DNA of 41,609 nt from DATMFV01 sp964651005 (GCA_964651005.1 CAZYVL010000009.1:1-41609); one strand, 5' to 3'. Numbered from the stretch's first letter, positions 32,123 to 40,782 are shown. Translations and numbers: made by a program. Notes: a model not told the origin generated them from the sequence alone.

Positions 32123-32857
32123 CTATCCCGGCGGCAACGGCTCCAGGGGCGGCACCGGCCCGGAGACGTCCGCGAGGCGCACGGTGGGCCGCGCCCAGCG
32201 GATGCCGTTGGCGATCACGCGCTGGATTTGCGGGTGGTGATAGATCGGGTACGTCTCGTGCCCCGGGCTGAAATAGAAAATCCGCCCGTGGCCGCGCCGC
32301 CAGGTGCAGCCGCTGCGGAAGACCTCGCCCCCGGTGAACCAGGAGAGGAAGAGAAGCTCGTCGGGGTCCGGGATGTCGAAGCGTTCGCCGTACATTTCGT
32401 GCCGGGGGAGTTCAATTGTGGCACCGATGCCCCGGGTGATCGGGTGTTCCGGGGCGAGGTTCCAGAGCCGCTCCCGGTCGGTCGCGTGCCGCCAGCGCAG
32501 CGAGCAGGTGGTGCCCATGAGCCGCTTGAAGATTTTTGATTCGTGGCCGGAGTGAAGGACGACGAGGCCCATCCCCTCCAGGACGCGCCCGTGCACCCGG
32601 GCGGCCACCTCTTCGCTCACTTCGTCATGGGCGAGATGCCCCCACCAGAGGAGAACGTCGGTGTGGGTCGTGACTGCCTCGGGCAGCCCGTGCTCCGGCT
32701 CTTCCAACGTGGCGGTGCGAATGTGGAAATCCGCCTCCTTCCCAAGCGCGTCGGCGAGGGTGCGGTGAATGCCTTCCGGGTAGATCGCGCGGACCGCCTC
32801 GTTGCGCTGTTCGTGCCGGAATTCGTTCCAGATGGTGACGGCGATGGACGGGAGCAT
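32123..32857 (-). CDS. ThuA-like protein (trehalose utilisation family)
   Basis: A 244-aa class-I glutamine-amidotransferase-like fold protein of the ThuA family. It shows AVTIWNEFRHEQRNEAVRAI at the start, the strand-turn TDVLLWWGHLAHDEVSEEVA, the nucleophile-elbow-like LVVLHSGHESKIFKRLMG and the late GRIFYFSPGHETYPIYHHP with conserved histidines. ThuA proteins process oxidised disaccharides, acting with a Gfo/Idh/MocA partner, which is encoded 37 bp downstream. ATG 32857 was chosen over a GTG two codons upstream. The region upstream (32858-33013) is shared with a divergent permease gene. Confidence 0.88.
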   Translation of the reverse strand: MLPSIAVTIWNEFRHEQRNEAVRAIYPEGIHRTLADALGKEADFHIRTATLEEPEHGLPEAVTTHTDVLLWWGHLAHDEVSEEVAARVHGRVLEGMGLVVLHSGHESKIFKRLMGTTCSLRWRHATDRERLWNLAPEHPITRGIGATIELPRHEMYGERFDIPDPDELLFLSWFTGGEVFRSGCTWRRGHGRIFYFSPGHETYPIYHHPQIQRVIANGIRWARPTVRLADVSGPVPPLEPLPPG

Positions 32858-33013
32858 GGGCACTGGAGCACTTCGGGGGCCGAGCGCCGCGCGATTGCGC
32901 TCGCCCCGGCATCGGGGTTTGCATTAAAAGCTCCCTCCAGCGCTTGCGCTGCTTCCCCGGACGTGGCCGCGCCCCTTCTCTTTTCTTTCCCGACGTATTT
33001 CGACGACTCACTG

Positions 33014-33820
33014 ATGCGCTTTTTCTCCCTGATCCCCATGCGGCGGCCTTCCCGATGCCGGTCGGCACGCCAGACCCGAACCCGGCTCTCCCTCGCGGCC
33101 GATCCCGCCCAGGGAGTTCCGGCGTTCGCACCGCCGCTGTTGCTGATCGCGCAGGCGTGCTGCGGCGGTTTCGGCGATTCCGGCGGTTTGGGCAGCTCCG
33201 GCTGCATCGGTGCGCTGCCGGGCGGCGGGGTGGGCCAGGCGCTTCTGCTGCTTCTTTCGCTCGCCACGGCGGTGGGGGTTCATCCTTTGGTGGGTTTCGC
33301 TCTCGCCCGCCGCAAAGGGTCGCGCACCGGGCGCGCCCTCCTTTTCATCCTGGCTGCCGCTCTCTTCCCCGCCGGGGTGGCGGCGATCCCGGGTCTGTTG
33401 CCGGTGGCGGGAGCCGATCTGCGCGCCATCCCCTCCATCCTGGGGATGCTGCTCCTGCCGGGGCTGGCGAGCGTGCTTTCGCTTCTTTTGCTGCGCCGGT
33501 TCTTCGGGAGCGTGCCGGGGGCGCTTTACGAAACCGCCGAGATCGAGGGAGCGGGGACATGGCGGATTTTCCGCGAGACGGCGAGGAATCTTCCGCTCTC
33601 CATTCTGGCGGTCGTGGCGCTCGCGCTCTTCGCCACGGCGTGGGACGCCGCTCTCTTCGCGCCCTCGCCCGAGGCGGGTGCGGGCCTGCTCCACGCCGCG
33701 CTGCTCCTCGCTCCGGCGGCGCTCGCCCTGCTCTGCGCCCGGAGCGCTCTCCTGCGGCATGCCGGGGAGTTCGCCGGGTTCGATCACGGGGTCGCCCGGA
33801 GCACCCGCGCGCGGAAGTAG
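33014..33820 (+). CDS. Orphan MalG-type sugar ABC permease, divergent
   Basis: A 268-aa membrane protein. Its central and C-terminal part follows carbohydrate ABC permeases of the MalG/ThuG type: QALLLLLSLATAVGVHPLVG, FALARRKGSRTGRALLF, FPAGVAAIPGLLPV, LLLLRRFFGSVPGALYETAE, and the EAA loop ETAEIEGAGTWRIFRETARN that contacts the ATPase. The N-terminal helix is poorly defined and the first 45 residues are Arg/Ser-rich. No binding protein, second permease or ATPase is next to it, so it may be a decaying remnant or use a remote ATPase. Its last 37 bp overlap the convergent cassette protein A gene. Confidence 0.68.
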   Translation: MRFFSLIPMRRPSRCRSARQTRTRLSLAADPAQGVPAFAPPLLLIAQACCGGFGDSGGLGSSGCIGALPGGGVGQALLLLLSLATAVGVHPLVGFALARRKGSRTGRALLFILAAALFPAGVAAIPGLLPVAGADLRAIPSILGMLLLPGLASVLSLLLLRRFFGSVPGALYETAEIEGAGTWRIFRETARNLPLSILAVVALALFATAWDAALFAPSPEAGAGLLHAALLLAPAALALLCARSALLRHAGEFAGFDHGVARSTRARK

Positions 33821-36783
33821 TCCGGCGGGCGCAACCTGGCTTCGGGTTGGGCAGGGTCGAGGCTTTCCGGCAGGGGAGGGTCCCAGACGGGGATCAGCTC
33901 GAAGGTGATCTTCCTTCGCGAAGTGGCGGTGACGATCTTCTTTCCCGTGGGCGTTTGTTCGAGGCTCTGCCCCACGGCGTAAACCGAAAAGACGCTGCCC
34001 CGGGTGCAGACCTCTTCCACCAACCGCCGGAAAAGCTCCTCGCGGCCCCGGTCGTAGAGCGGGGTGACGCCCTCGCCAGCGGGAAACGCGAGCAGTTCGG
34101 AAAGCTCGCCGCGCTCGGCCAGCGGCCCGCGCGTCCCGCTCTGCGCAAGGCGGTCGCAAAGGCGGGCCACGAGCGTGTCGAGCGCGGTTTCGGAGAGCGG
34201 CAGCCCGGCGAGCGCCGGGTCCGCGTCGTCGCCGCTGGAGAAGCGCAAGCCGTAGAGCGCCGCCCGAAGACCCGCGCCGCCGTCGCGGAGCGCGCCGTTG
34301 AGATTGATGCGGCCTTCGAGCCGCGCGCCGGCACCGGGCGTGTCGCGAGTGGTGAAGAGATCGGTGAGCCGCCACGCGGCCCATTCGCGGCTGGCTGAAA
34401 ACGGATCGCCATCCCAGAGCGGGTCGGGCTGGCCGACCGCGAGCGTGCGACCGCCGCCCCGGCTGTAGAGGATGTCGCCCGACGGCCCTGGCCGCCGCGC
34501 CGGATCGAAGAGATGCCCGAGCTCCCCAATGGACCGCATCGGGCCGTTGGCCACGAACATCGGCGTATCGACCCGCGCGGCGCTGGCCGGGAACGGATCG
34601 GGCCAGAGGGTGAAATCGACGTAGTTCGCGTTCGGCAGGCCGAGGGTGCTCTCCGCAGGAACATGCACGTCGCCGGAAGCGCCGGGGTTGTCGAGGCCAC
34701 TGTGGTAATACCGGGTCTGTTCCGCGTCGCCCGCTTCATCGAAGAGCCGCAGGAAAAGCTGCTCGTTGTTGGTGCGCGGGTCGCCGGTGAGCGGGGCGTC
34801 GCCGGTGCCGCGCAGGCTGCCGCCCCGGATGAAGAAGAGATCGTGAAGTGGGCCGGAGATGGTGTCGTTCGGTCCGCCTTCGTCGTCGTTCTGGAGGGAG
34901 AGGGCGTTGTTGCCCGTGCTGTTGCCCCGCACGAGCGGGAGCGCGCAGAAGCTCTCCAGGATGCCGAGATCGTTGCCCAGCAGCATCTTCGTGCCGTAGT
35001 CGGTGGCGGCGGTGTGCCTCGGGATGAGGTTGACGCGGAACTTCTTGGCGGAGGTCTTCAGCCGCGTGACGCCCGCGTAATGCCGTGCGGGGTGGTCGGG
35101 GAGGATGACGACGCGCGCGGCGTCGCCCAGCAGCGCGGCGGGCGGCGCGGAGTCAGTGGTGAGCACGGTGACTTTCCCCGCCGGGAAGACCGTTTCCGGC
35201 GGAAGCGCAATCTCCATCGCGCCGCCCTCGGGCAGCGGCGTGCCTCCCGCGCCGGTGTCGAACCCGGGGAGATCGTAGATCCGCAGGAAGGGATGCGGGC
35301 CGAGGTCGCCCTCCGCCACGCGGAGATCTTTCGCCATCATGTTCCAGAACTCGAAGTAAAAATCGAAATCGAAGGCGAACTCCGCCTCCGGGGCGCTGCC
35401 GCCATTCGGCGTGAAGCGTTTGAGCGTGACGCGGGCGGCGAACTCCTGGAGATACGGGACGTTCTCCTTGCCGATGGCGACGACCGGGTTCGGGCCGCCG
35501 TGGAATTCCTGGTAAATAAGCGTCGCGTCTGGAGCAATGCCGCTGGTGGGCCGGGAACCGAGGAGAACGGAGCCGCCCGCCGCGATGAGGGTCGGCTGCG
35601 AGCCGGGCGTGAGGGCGTCGCGGAGGTTCGCGGCGATTTTCTGAAGATAGATCTCCTCGTGCGCCATTCCGCCGCCTGGATTGCCCGGATCAGTTTGGCT
35701 GACCTGCATGGCGTTGAGGTCCGCCGGGTCGGTGCGGTAAAAACGCTGGCCGAAGCGGGGGAGGCTGTGGCGGATCGGCGCGAGGAGCGCGTCGAGCTGG
35801 GCGCGCACTTCCGTCGGGTCCGCCGACGGCTCGACGAGCGCGTTGAGGTTCACGCGCTTCATGCCGTCGCGGGAGAGGTCGAGGGTGGCGCTCTGGAGCG
35901 TTGCCGCGAACCGGAGAGCGTCGCCGGAGCCTGAAAACGGCGCACCCGGTTCACAGAGCGCGGAGAGATCGGGGAACCGCCCGCCGGGGTATTCGGCGCG
36001 GAGCTGGGCGAGGGCGTTCGCAGCCGTGTCAAGTTCGGCGGAGGTTTGCGTGCCGTCGCCGAGCATCCAGAGAAGCCCCTGGAGCGGGAGGACGCCCGGA
36101 TCGGCCTCTGCCTCCGCGTTCGCGCTCAGGCGGTTCACGTCGAGCTTGAAGCTCTCGTCTTCCACCCAGAAAGCGAACCGCGCGAGCACGCGACGGGCGG
36201 GGTGGGCTTGGCCCGGAGAGGTTCCAGGGTCGGTCATCTCCACCCACGGGACGCGGATCGGCTGGCGGCCTCCCGGCGGGGAGCCGATCCAGCCCGCCAC
36301 GTCGCCCGGATAGCGGGCGCGGTTGAGATCGACGGTGTTGCCGGGGTCGGCATACGGCGCATCCGGATCGACGAGGTGCAACGCGTCGCCACGTTGGGCG
36401 AGCGGCTCGGCCCCGGCCCCGGAAACCAGCGGCAGAAGCCAGAGCGGAGCCGCCGCATCTCCGGTGCGGAAATAGAGGACCGTCGCGCCGGTGAGCGGCC
36501 CGCCCGAGCTGTCGCGGAGCGTCTCCCAGGCGGTGGCGGAGTCGGGGTGATCCTCGAAAGCGGCCTTGAGCGTGGCGATGCCGAGATCGACGCCAGACTG
36601 CGCGGCGAGCTCCGCCCGGGTGGCATGGGCAAGCGCGTGGCTGGTGGCGCGTTCGGAGGCAAGGCTCCCGAGGAACGCGAGCATGACCACGGCCATCACA
36701 CTCACGATGACGAGCGCGCCCACAAGGGCGAAGGCACTCTTGTGGCGGCTGCAACGGAAGCAACGGGCGGGGAGCGTTTTCAT
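33784..36783 (-). CDS. Verru_Chthon cassette protein A
   Basis: A 999-aa protein, the last gene of a four-gene minus-strand cassette. The N-terminus (SAFALVGALVIVSVMAVVML, then GSLASERATSHALAHATRAE) is a PilX/GspK-like membrane helix leading into a helical stalk. The rest is a large beta-rich region with no motif I can name. Length and order match the recalled TIGR02600 family (about 1000 aa, confined to Verrucomicrobia and always in this cassette). It is probably the large tip-like minor pseudopilin of a type IV pilus/type II secretion-related system. ATG 36783 overlaps the stop of protein B (ATGA). Function is unproven. Confidence 0.85.
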   Translation of the reverse strand: MKTLPARCFRCSRHKSAFALVGALVIVSVMAVVMLAFLGSLASERATSHALAHATRAELAAQSGVDLGIATLKAAFEDHPDSATAWETLRDSSGGPLTGATVLYFRTGDAAAPLWLLPLVSGAGAEPLAQRGDALHLVDPDAPYADPGNTVDLNRARYPGDVAGWIGSPPGGRQPIRVPWVEMTDPGTSPGQAHPARRVLARFAFWVEDESFKLDVNRLSANAEAEADPGVLPLQGLLWMLGDGTQTSAELDTAANALAQLRAEYPGGRFPDLSALCEPGAPFSGSGDALRFAATLQSATLDLSRDGMKRVNLNALVEPSADPTEVRAQLDALLAPIRHSLPRFGQRFYRTDPADLNAMQVSQTDPGNPGGGMAHEEIYLQKIAANLRDALTPGSQPTLIAAGGSVLLGSRPTSGIAPDATLIYQEFHGGPNPVVAIGKENVPYLQEFAARVTLKRFTPNGGSAPEAEFAFDFDFYFEFWNMMAKDLRVAEGDLGPHPFLRIYDLPGFDTGAGGTPLPEGGAMEIALPPETVFPAGKVTVLTTDSAPPAALLGDAARVVILPDHPARHYAGVTRLKTSAKKFRVNLIPRHTAATDYGTKMLLGNDLGILESFCALPLVRGNSTGNNALSLQNDDEGGPNDTISGPLHDLFFIRGGSLRGTGDAPLTGDPRTNNEQLFLRLFDEAGDAEQTRYYHSGLDNPGASGDVHVPAESTLGLPNANYVDFTLWPDPFPASAARVDTPMFVANGPMRSIGELGHLFDPARRPGPSGDILYSRGGGRTLAVGQPDPLWDGDPFSASREWAAWRLTDLFTTRDTPGAGARLEGRINLNGALRDGGAGLRAALYGLRFSSGDDADPALAGLPLSETALDTLVARLCDRLAQSGTRGPLAERGELSELLAFPAGEGVTPLYDRGREELFRRLVEEVCTRGSVFSVYAVGQSLEQTPTGKKIVTATSRRKITFELIPVWDPPLPESLDPAQPEARLRPPDYFRARVLRATP

Positions 36784-37589
36784 TCCCGGGGCGCGGCGTG
36801 GAGCGGCACGCGTGTGACGAACTGCTGTTGGAACGGGGCGATGGCGACCTTGTAGACAGGATCGGCGGGGTTCTTCCAGGTCGCGCGCGTGACGGAGAGC
36901 GAGCGGAGCTTTTGCGCGCCTGCGGGGCCGAGCGCCTTGAAGCGGATTTCGATCCACCCCGGCAGCGTCCCGGTGCAGGCGGCCTCCGGGTAGGCGGCGG
37001 GCGCGCCGTGGGCGCACGGCCGCAACGTCAGATCCCAAATGTAGCGGGCCACCTCTTCCTCCACCGCCGCCCCGGAGCCGAAGAGCGGGGCGGTCCCGGG
37101 CGTGCTCTGGGCATTGGCGCGGAGGGCGGCAAGCGTCGCGCCACCGTCGAGAAAGCGGCGCTTGAGCACGTAGCAGCGCACGGCGTCATCCCAGACGCAA
37201 CGGTAGCCGACGGCGCAGAGATCGCCGCCCGGGCCGCCGGTGCCGAAGGGGAGCGTGACAAGCGCGCAGACCTCCTCGTTGGCGGCCCGGTCCTCCGGCA
37301 GCGACGCGGGATCGTGCGCCAGCCAGAGCGTCGCGTCTTCCGGGGAGGAAGGCGCGGCGGTCATGCCGAGGTCGCGCGCCATGATGTCGAGCGCGGCCCG
37401 GGCTTCGCGCCGCGTGTCGGTGCGTTGCTCGGAGCGCCGCCAGATGGCGACCGTGGCGCCGAAGAGACGCAGCGCGACGGCCAGGATCACCACCGTCACG
37501 GTGCAGGCGGCGAGCAGTTCGAGCAGGGTGAACGCCGCGCCGGGGCCTGCCTTCCTTGCATGGCGAGGGATGAATCCGTCCTGGCGCAT
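36780..37589 (-). CDS. Verru_Chthon cassette protein B (prepilin-like)
   Basis: A 269-aa minor-pseudopilin-like protein. After a short basic leader comes the prepilin N-methylation/cleavage site AAFTLLELLAACTVTVVILA (about residues 18-37), with the conserved Glu at +5. The downstream RSEQRTDTRREARAALDIMA helix and a beta-rich head are GspJ/PilW-like. ATG 37589 gives the expected leader length; the frame extends upstream but only through protein C's coding sequence. Stop and start codons interlock with both neighbours (TGATG with C, ATGA with A), so the cassette is tightly coupled. Confidence 0.83.
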   Translation of the reverse strand: MRQDGFIPRHARKAGPGAAFTLLELLAACTVTVVILAVALRLFGATVAIWRRSEQRTDTRREARAALDIMARDLGMTAAPSSPEDATLWLAHDPASLPEDRAANEEVCALVTLPFGTGGPGGDLCAVGYRCVWDDAVRCYVLKRRFLDGGATLAALRANAQSTPGTAPLFGSGAAVEEEVARYIWDLTLRPCAHGAPAAYPEAACTGTLPGWIEIRFKALGPAGAQKLRSLSVTRATWKNPADPVYKVAIAPFQQQFVTRVPLHAAPRE

Positions 37590-38077
37590 CAAAAACGGGC
37601 GATCACCGATTGAAAGCAAAGCCGCTCCGCCGGATCGGAACGGGGCGAGAGCGTCAGCGTGACGGCGTTCGCCTCGACGTCCGCGCATTTCCGGAAGCGG
37701 AGTTCGAGCGTGTAGAGGGCATCCGGGGTTGCCGTGGCGCGGATGGAGGGCGCGCCGGAGGCGGGGAGCGTGGCGTAGAGGAGCACCGGCGGGCTGGCCT
37801 CATCGAGCGCGGAGAGGTCGAGATCGACGCCGAAGCACGGCACCTGCTCGAAGGGCGACATCCGGAGCGTGGCGAAGACCTCCCGCGCCAGTTGCGCGCC
37901 GCGTGTTTCCAGCGTGCTCGCGCCAGCCTGCCGGAACCCGACGGGGAAGAGAGCGAAGATCGACACCGCCGCGATCGCGACGATCCCCAGCGCCAGCACG
38001 GTCTCCACCAGCGAAAAGGCGGCGCGACGAAGGCGTCCCTTTACGGCGAGGACGGCGAAAATGGCGCGATCTGGCAT
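37589..38077 (-). CDS. Verru_Chthon cassette protein C (prepilin-like)
   Basis: A 162-aa protein with a basic leader and prepilin site AAFSLVETVLALGIVAIAAV (about residues 20-39), Glu at +5, followed by FALFPVGFRQAGASTLETRG. This is the GspI/PilV-type pattern. The rest is a short beta-rich head. ATG 38077 lies inside the end of protein D (37-bp overlap). Part of the co-translated D-C-B-A series. Confidence 0.82.
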   Translation of the reverse strand: MPDRAIFAVLAVKGRLRRAAFSLVETVLALGIVAIAAVSIFALFPVGFRQAGASTLETRGAQLAREVFATLRMSPFEQVPCFGVDLDLSALDEASPPVLLYATLPASGAPSIRATATPDALYTLELRFRKCADVEANAVTLTLSPRSDPAERLCFQSVIARF

Positions 38078-38706
38078 TTCGGCCTGCCGGTGAAAAGGGC
38101 GACGGAGATCTCGTCGGCGCGGCTGCCGGGTGCGGCGTGCGCGGAGGCAAGATAGAGCCGCGCCCAGGTGGAGTACGCCGGATGCGCCACCGCGCCCGTC
38201 GCGGCAAACTTCAGGTACGGGAGCGCCTGTAACGCGTGCCCGCCGGGGAGGAGGAAGCGAGGGGCGACCGGCATCTCCCCGGGCGCGGTGAAGAGGGAAT
38301 CCGCCGTGGCGTCGTCCAGAAAACGGCATCCCGGCGGCAGGACGTTCCAGCGGGCGACCAGCGAGGGAGCCTCCGCCGGGTCTTCGTTCTCCAGATAAAC
38401 GCCGAAGGCGCGGCAGGCGCGCCCTCCGGCCACGCTCGCATCGGCAAAGACGACATACGCGGGCCGCCCCCGCGCGAGGGCGAGCGCCCGGGCATGGTCG
38501 AGAGCCGCCATCACCTCCTCCACGGCGGCGGCCCGCCCCGAGGAGAGGCTCAGGCCGAGCAGGGAGGGAAGCGTCGCGGCGGTCAGCAGACAGAGAATGC
38601 CGAGGACAGCCAGCATCTCCAACAGCGTCCAGGCGCTGGCGTGCCGCCGCCCCGCCGAAAAGCGGAGAGCCGTTTTTTCTGGTGCCCATCGGTTCCGTTT
38701 TTCCAA
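38041..38706 (-). CDS. Verru_Chthon cassette protein D (prepilin-like)
   Basis: A 221-aa GspH/FimT-like pseudopilin, first gene of the cassette. The prepilin site is SAWTLLEMLAVLGILCLLTA (about residues 25-44), with Trp in place of the usual Phe at +1 and Glu at +5. Then come EEVMAALDHARALALARGRP (the FimT-type helix) and a beta-rich head. The start appears to be TTG at 38706; no ATG lies before the prepilin site in this frame. The upstream gap 38707-39010 should hold the cassette promoter. Confidence 0.8.
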   Translation of the reverse strand: MEKRNRWAPEKTALRFSAGRRHASAWTLLEMLAVLGILCLLTAATLPSLLGLSLSSGRAAAVEEVMAALDHARALALARGRPAYVVFADASVAGGRACRAFGVYLENEDPAEAPSLVARWNVLPPGCRFLDDATADSLFTAPGEMPVAPRFLLPGGHALQALPYLKFAATGAVAHPAYSTWARLYLASAHAAPGSRADEISVALFTGRPKCQIAPFSPSSP

Positions 38707-39010
38707 CGCAGGCGTGGTTGCCGCAAAAACGAGTCTTCAGCCGTGAAGAGAGGGGCGCGCTCCGTGCGGGAGGGGAGGAAAGCGGCGGTCGCGATCTCCT
38801 CCCCTCCTGCCCGGAAGGGTGGCAGAGGGGACGGAGGTTTTCACGATTTTTTTATCACGGAATCCCGGATGAACTCCGCTTCCCTCGGATCAGGGGGGCC
38901 AAGCGGTTTATCCGCTTGATTTTTCGGAAAAAACAGGCAGGAAAGGAGGCGGTGTTCTCGGGCGATCCGCTCCCTCGGCTTCTCCCTGTTTTCTTTTCTC
39001 CCTCTGTGCC
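38707..39010. other. 304-bp divergent intergenic region
   Basis: Lies between the cassette start (minus) and the UreE-like gene (plus), so it should contain both promoters. A small hairpin TCTTCA-GCCG-TGAAGA (about 38733-38748) is visible, and a T-rich stretch near 38849-38858. No gene or clear promoter was recognised. Confidence 0.5.
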
Positions 39011-39427
39011 ATGATTTCCGTGCATCACGCCTTGTTGGAAATCCCGGTGAACCTGAACCGGGTCGCTTTGATCGCCGACCGCCACACGATCACCAAGCGG
39101 CGCTGGCGCGGCGTCGCGGCGGATGGCCGGGAGTTCAATTTCATCCTGGACGAACCGCTGGTACACGGGGCGGTGTTCCACGCCACCAAGAGCGTCTTCT
39201 ATGTGCTCCTTCAGGAGCCGGAGCGGATCGTGGAGGTGCCGCTCGGCTCGGCGGTGAACGCGGCCCGCGTCGCCTGGCTCATCGGCGGGCATCATTTCCC
39301 CATCGAGGTGCGCAACGGCACGATCCGCGTGGCCGACGCAGCGACCGTCCGGCGGCTTTTCGCGCGCGAGCATATCTCGTTCAAAGAGCGCAAGGCGGTG
39401 TTCCATCCGCTGAAAGCCGGGGAGTGA
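39011..39427 (+). CDS. UreE-like metallochaperone, orphan
   Basis: A 138-aa protein with the two-part UreE layout: an N-terminal beta domain (LIADRHTITKRRWRGVAADG, then LDEPLVHGAVF) and a C-terminal ferredoxin-like half (ARVAWLIGGHHFPIEVRNGT, ending AVFHPL). The IGGHHFPIE stretch corresponds to the metal-binding 'LGNRHxP' of UreE. UreE delivers nickel to urease, yet no urease genes are here, so it may serve another metalloenzyme or a distant urease. There is no His-rich tail. Its last 47 bp overlap the convergent GH43 gene. Confidence 0.65.
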   Translation: MISVHHALLEIPVNLNRVALIADRHTITKRRWRGVAADGREFNFILDEPLVHGAVFHATKSVFYVLLQEPERIVEVPLGSAVNAARVAWLIGGHHFPIEVRNGTIRVADAATVRRLFAREHISFKERKAVFHPLKAGE

Positions 39428-40433
39428 TCTCGCCAGGGACGCCGAAGCGCGGCAGCCCCCCGGCGGACCATCCGAACGGCTGGACGCGGACGTGGCGGTC
39501 TTTCCAGCCGTGCGCCCGGTCGGTCTTGGCGTGGTAGAAGAGGAGATCGCCCGCCGCCGGGTCGTGCCCAAAGCAGCAGTGGCCAACTCCCCAGACCTCC
39601 CCGGTCTGCTGGAAGACGGGGCCGTGCTTGACCCACGAGCGCGGGTTGAGGAGATCGCCATCTTCGTTGACGAGCATCCCCAGGCAGTAGTCGGGCGTCC
39701 ACGAGCCGCTCGCGGAGTAGACCACGAACGTCCGCCCGCCGCGCCGGAGCCATTGCGGCCCCTCGCAGAGCGGAAGGGCGACGCGCTCCCACGGCTCACG
39801 CGGCTCGCTCAGGAGCACGCGGGGCGCGGCGAGCGTCCACGGGTCGGCCATCGGGGCGAGATAAAGGTTCTGCTGCCCGTTGCGGCGGCCCGGCCAGCCG
39901 CTCCAGATGAAATAGCAACGGCCCCCCTCTTCGAGCACGCTCCCGTCGATGGCCCAGCCGCCGGTATCGAGCGCCCCCCGGTTGCGCCACGGGCCGAAAA
40001 GGGTGTCGGCTTCGAGCACCCACATCCGGTGGTTTTCGTTGCGGCCATCATCCGCCGCGAAATAGAGGAACCAGCGGCCGCCGAGCCGGTGGAGCTCCGG
40101 CGCCCAGAGATTGCGCGAGCAACCGCCGCGCGCCGGGGCGCGCCAGATCACGCACGGCTCGGCCCGGTCGAGATCGGCCAGGCACGCGGCGGAGCGAAGC
40201 TCCAGCCGCCGGGCGACGGCCTGGAGCGAATGCCAGACCCCCTCGTGCCGGAAGATCCACGGATCGGCGGCGGGCGCGGAGAGGAGCGGGCTGGGCAGCG
40301 GGGGCTGCGGTTCGGGAAACGCAAGGGCCGCCTTCCGCTCGGGAAAGAGCGTGGCATCGGGAAACGCCGAAACGGAGGCTGGGGGGAGAGCCGGGGGAGC
40401 CATGCGGGAATGCCTGAGAACGTAGCATTCCAT
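39381..40433 (-). CDS. Glycoside hydrolase family 43-type enzyme
   Basis: A 350-aa (or 340-aa from ATG 40403) five-bladed beta-propeller glycosidase. The three GH43 acids appear in order: the base in APAADPWIFRHEGVWHSL, the pKa modulator in GWAIDGSVLEEGGRCYF, and the acid in ALPLCEGPQWLRRGG. NLWAPELHRLGGRWFLYFAA is the usual blade-I/II motif. Likely substrates are arabinan, arabinoxylan or similar plant or algal polysaccharides. No signal peptide is evident, so it probably acts on imported oligosaccharides. The start is uncertain between 40433 and 40403. Confidence 0.87.
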   Translation of the reverse strand: MECYVLRHSRMAPPALPPASVSAFPDATLFPERKAALAFPEPQPPLPSPLLSAPAADPWIFRHEGVWHSLQAVARRLELRSAACLADLDRAEPCVIWRAPARGGCSRNLWAPELHRLGGRWFLYFAADDGRNENHRMWVLEADTLFGPWRNRGALDTGGWAIDGSVLEEGGRCYFIWSGWPGRRNGQQNLYLAPMADPWTLAAPRVLLSEPREPWERVALPLCEGPQWLRRGGRTFVVYSASGSWTPDYCLGMLVNEDGDLLNPRSWVKHGPVFQQTGEVWGVGHCCFGHDPAAGDLLFYHAKTDRAHGWKDRHVRVQPFGWSAGGLPRFGVPGEITPRLSADGTPPCAL

Positions 40434-40746
40434 GTACCGCGCGAAAGGGTACGGGGCTTTTTTTGCAGGCTTTTTTTGACGCTCCTCCTCAGCGCCGCAG
40501 CGTATTACTCCCCGGCGAGAAACCACTGGATGGCGGGCACGATTTCGACTCCGGCGGGGGCGGCCACCCCGAGCGGCAGTGGGCTCCTAGTTCTCCCTCC
40601 AGAAAGGAGAATTCTTGGTGATTTTCTCCTTTTAAGAAGGATAAATTGGAAGGCGAGGGAGCCGTTGTACCTGCGTTTTCCGCACCCGCTCCAGATTTTC
40701 CCGACGGTCCCTTTGAACCGCCGCCCACGCCCGCCCGGGATTTTCA
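40434..40746. other. Intergenic region with alternating inverted repeats
   Basis: The gap between GH43 (minus) and the riboswitch promoter (plus) holds no credible gene. A pocket of lower GC at 40591-40641 has TTCTCC (40591), GGAGAA (40606), TTCTCC (40624) and AGAAGGA (40635). These could form alternative hairpins, on the minus strand within the GH43 leader. Confidence 0.45.
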
Positions 40747-40775
40747 TTGACGCCGTTGCAAACCGCTCCTACCGT
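40747..40775 (+). promoter_or_regulatory. Candidate promoter of the SAM riboswitch/thrC transcript
   Basis: TTGACG (40747-40752), 17-bp spacer, TACCGT (40770-40775). The predicted transcript start (about 40782) coincides with the first base of riboswitch stem P1 (40783). Confidence 0.5.
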
Positions 40776-40782
40776 TGCGGCA

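Noticed and set aside
40505..40747. 80-codon minus-strand frame between GH43 and the riboswitch
   Set aside because: Crosses the inverted-repeat pocket, has no family resemblance and no start signal.
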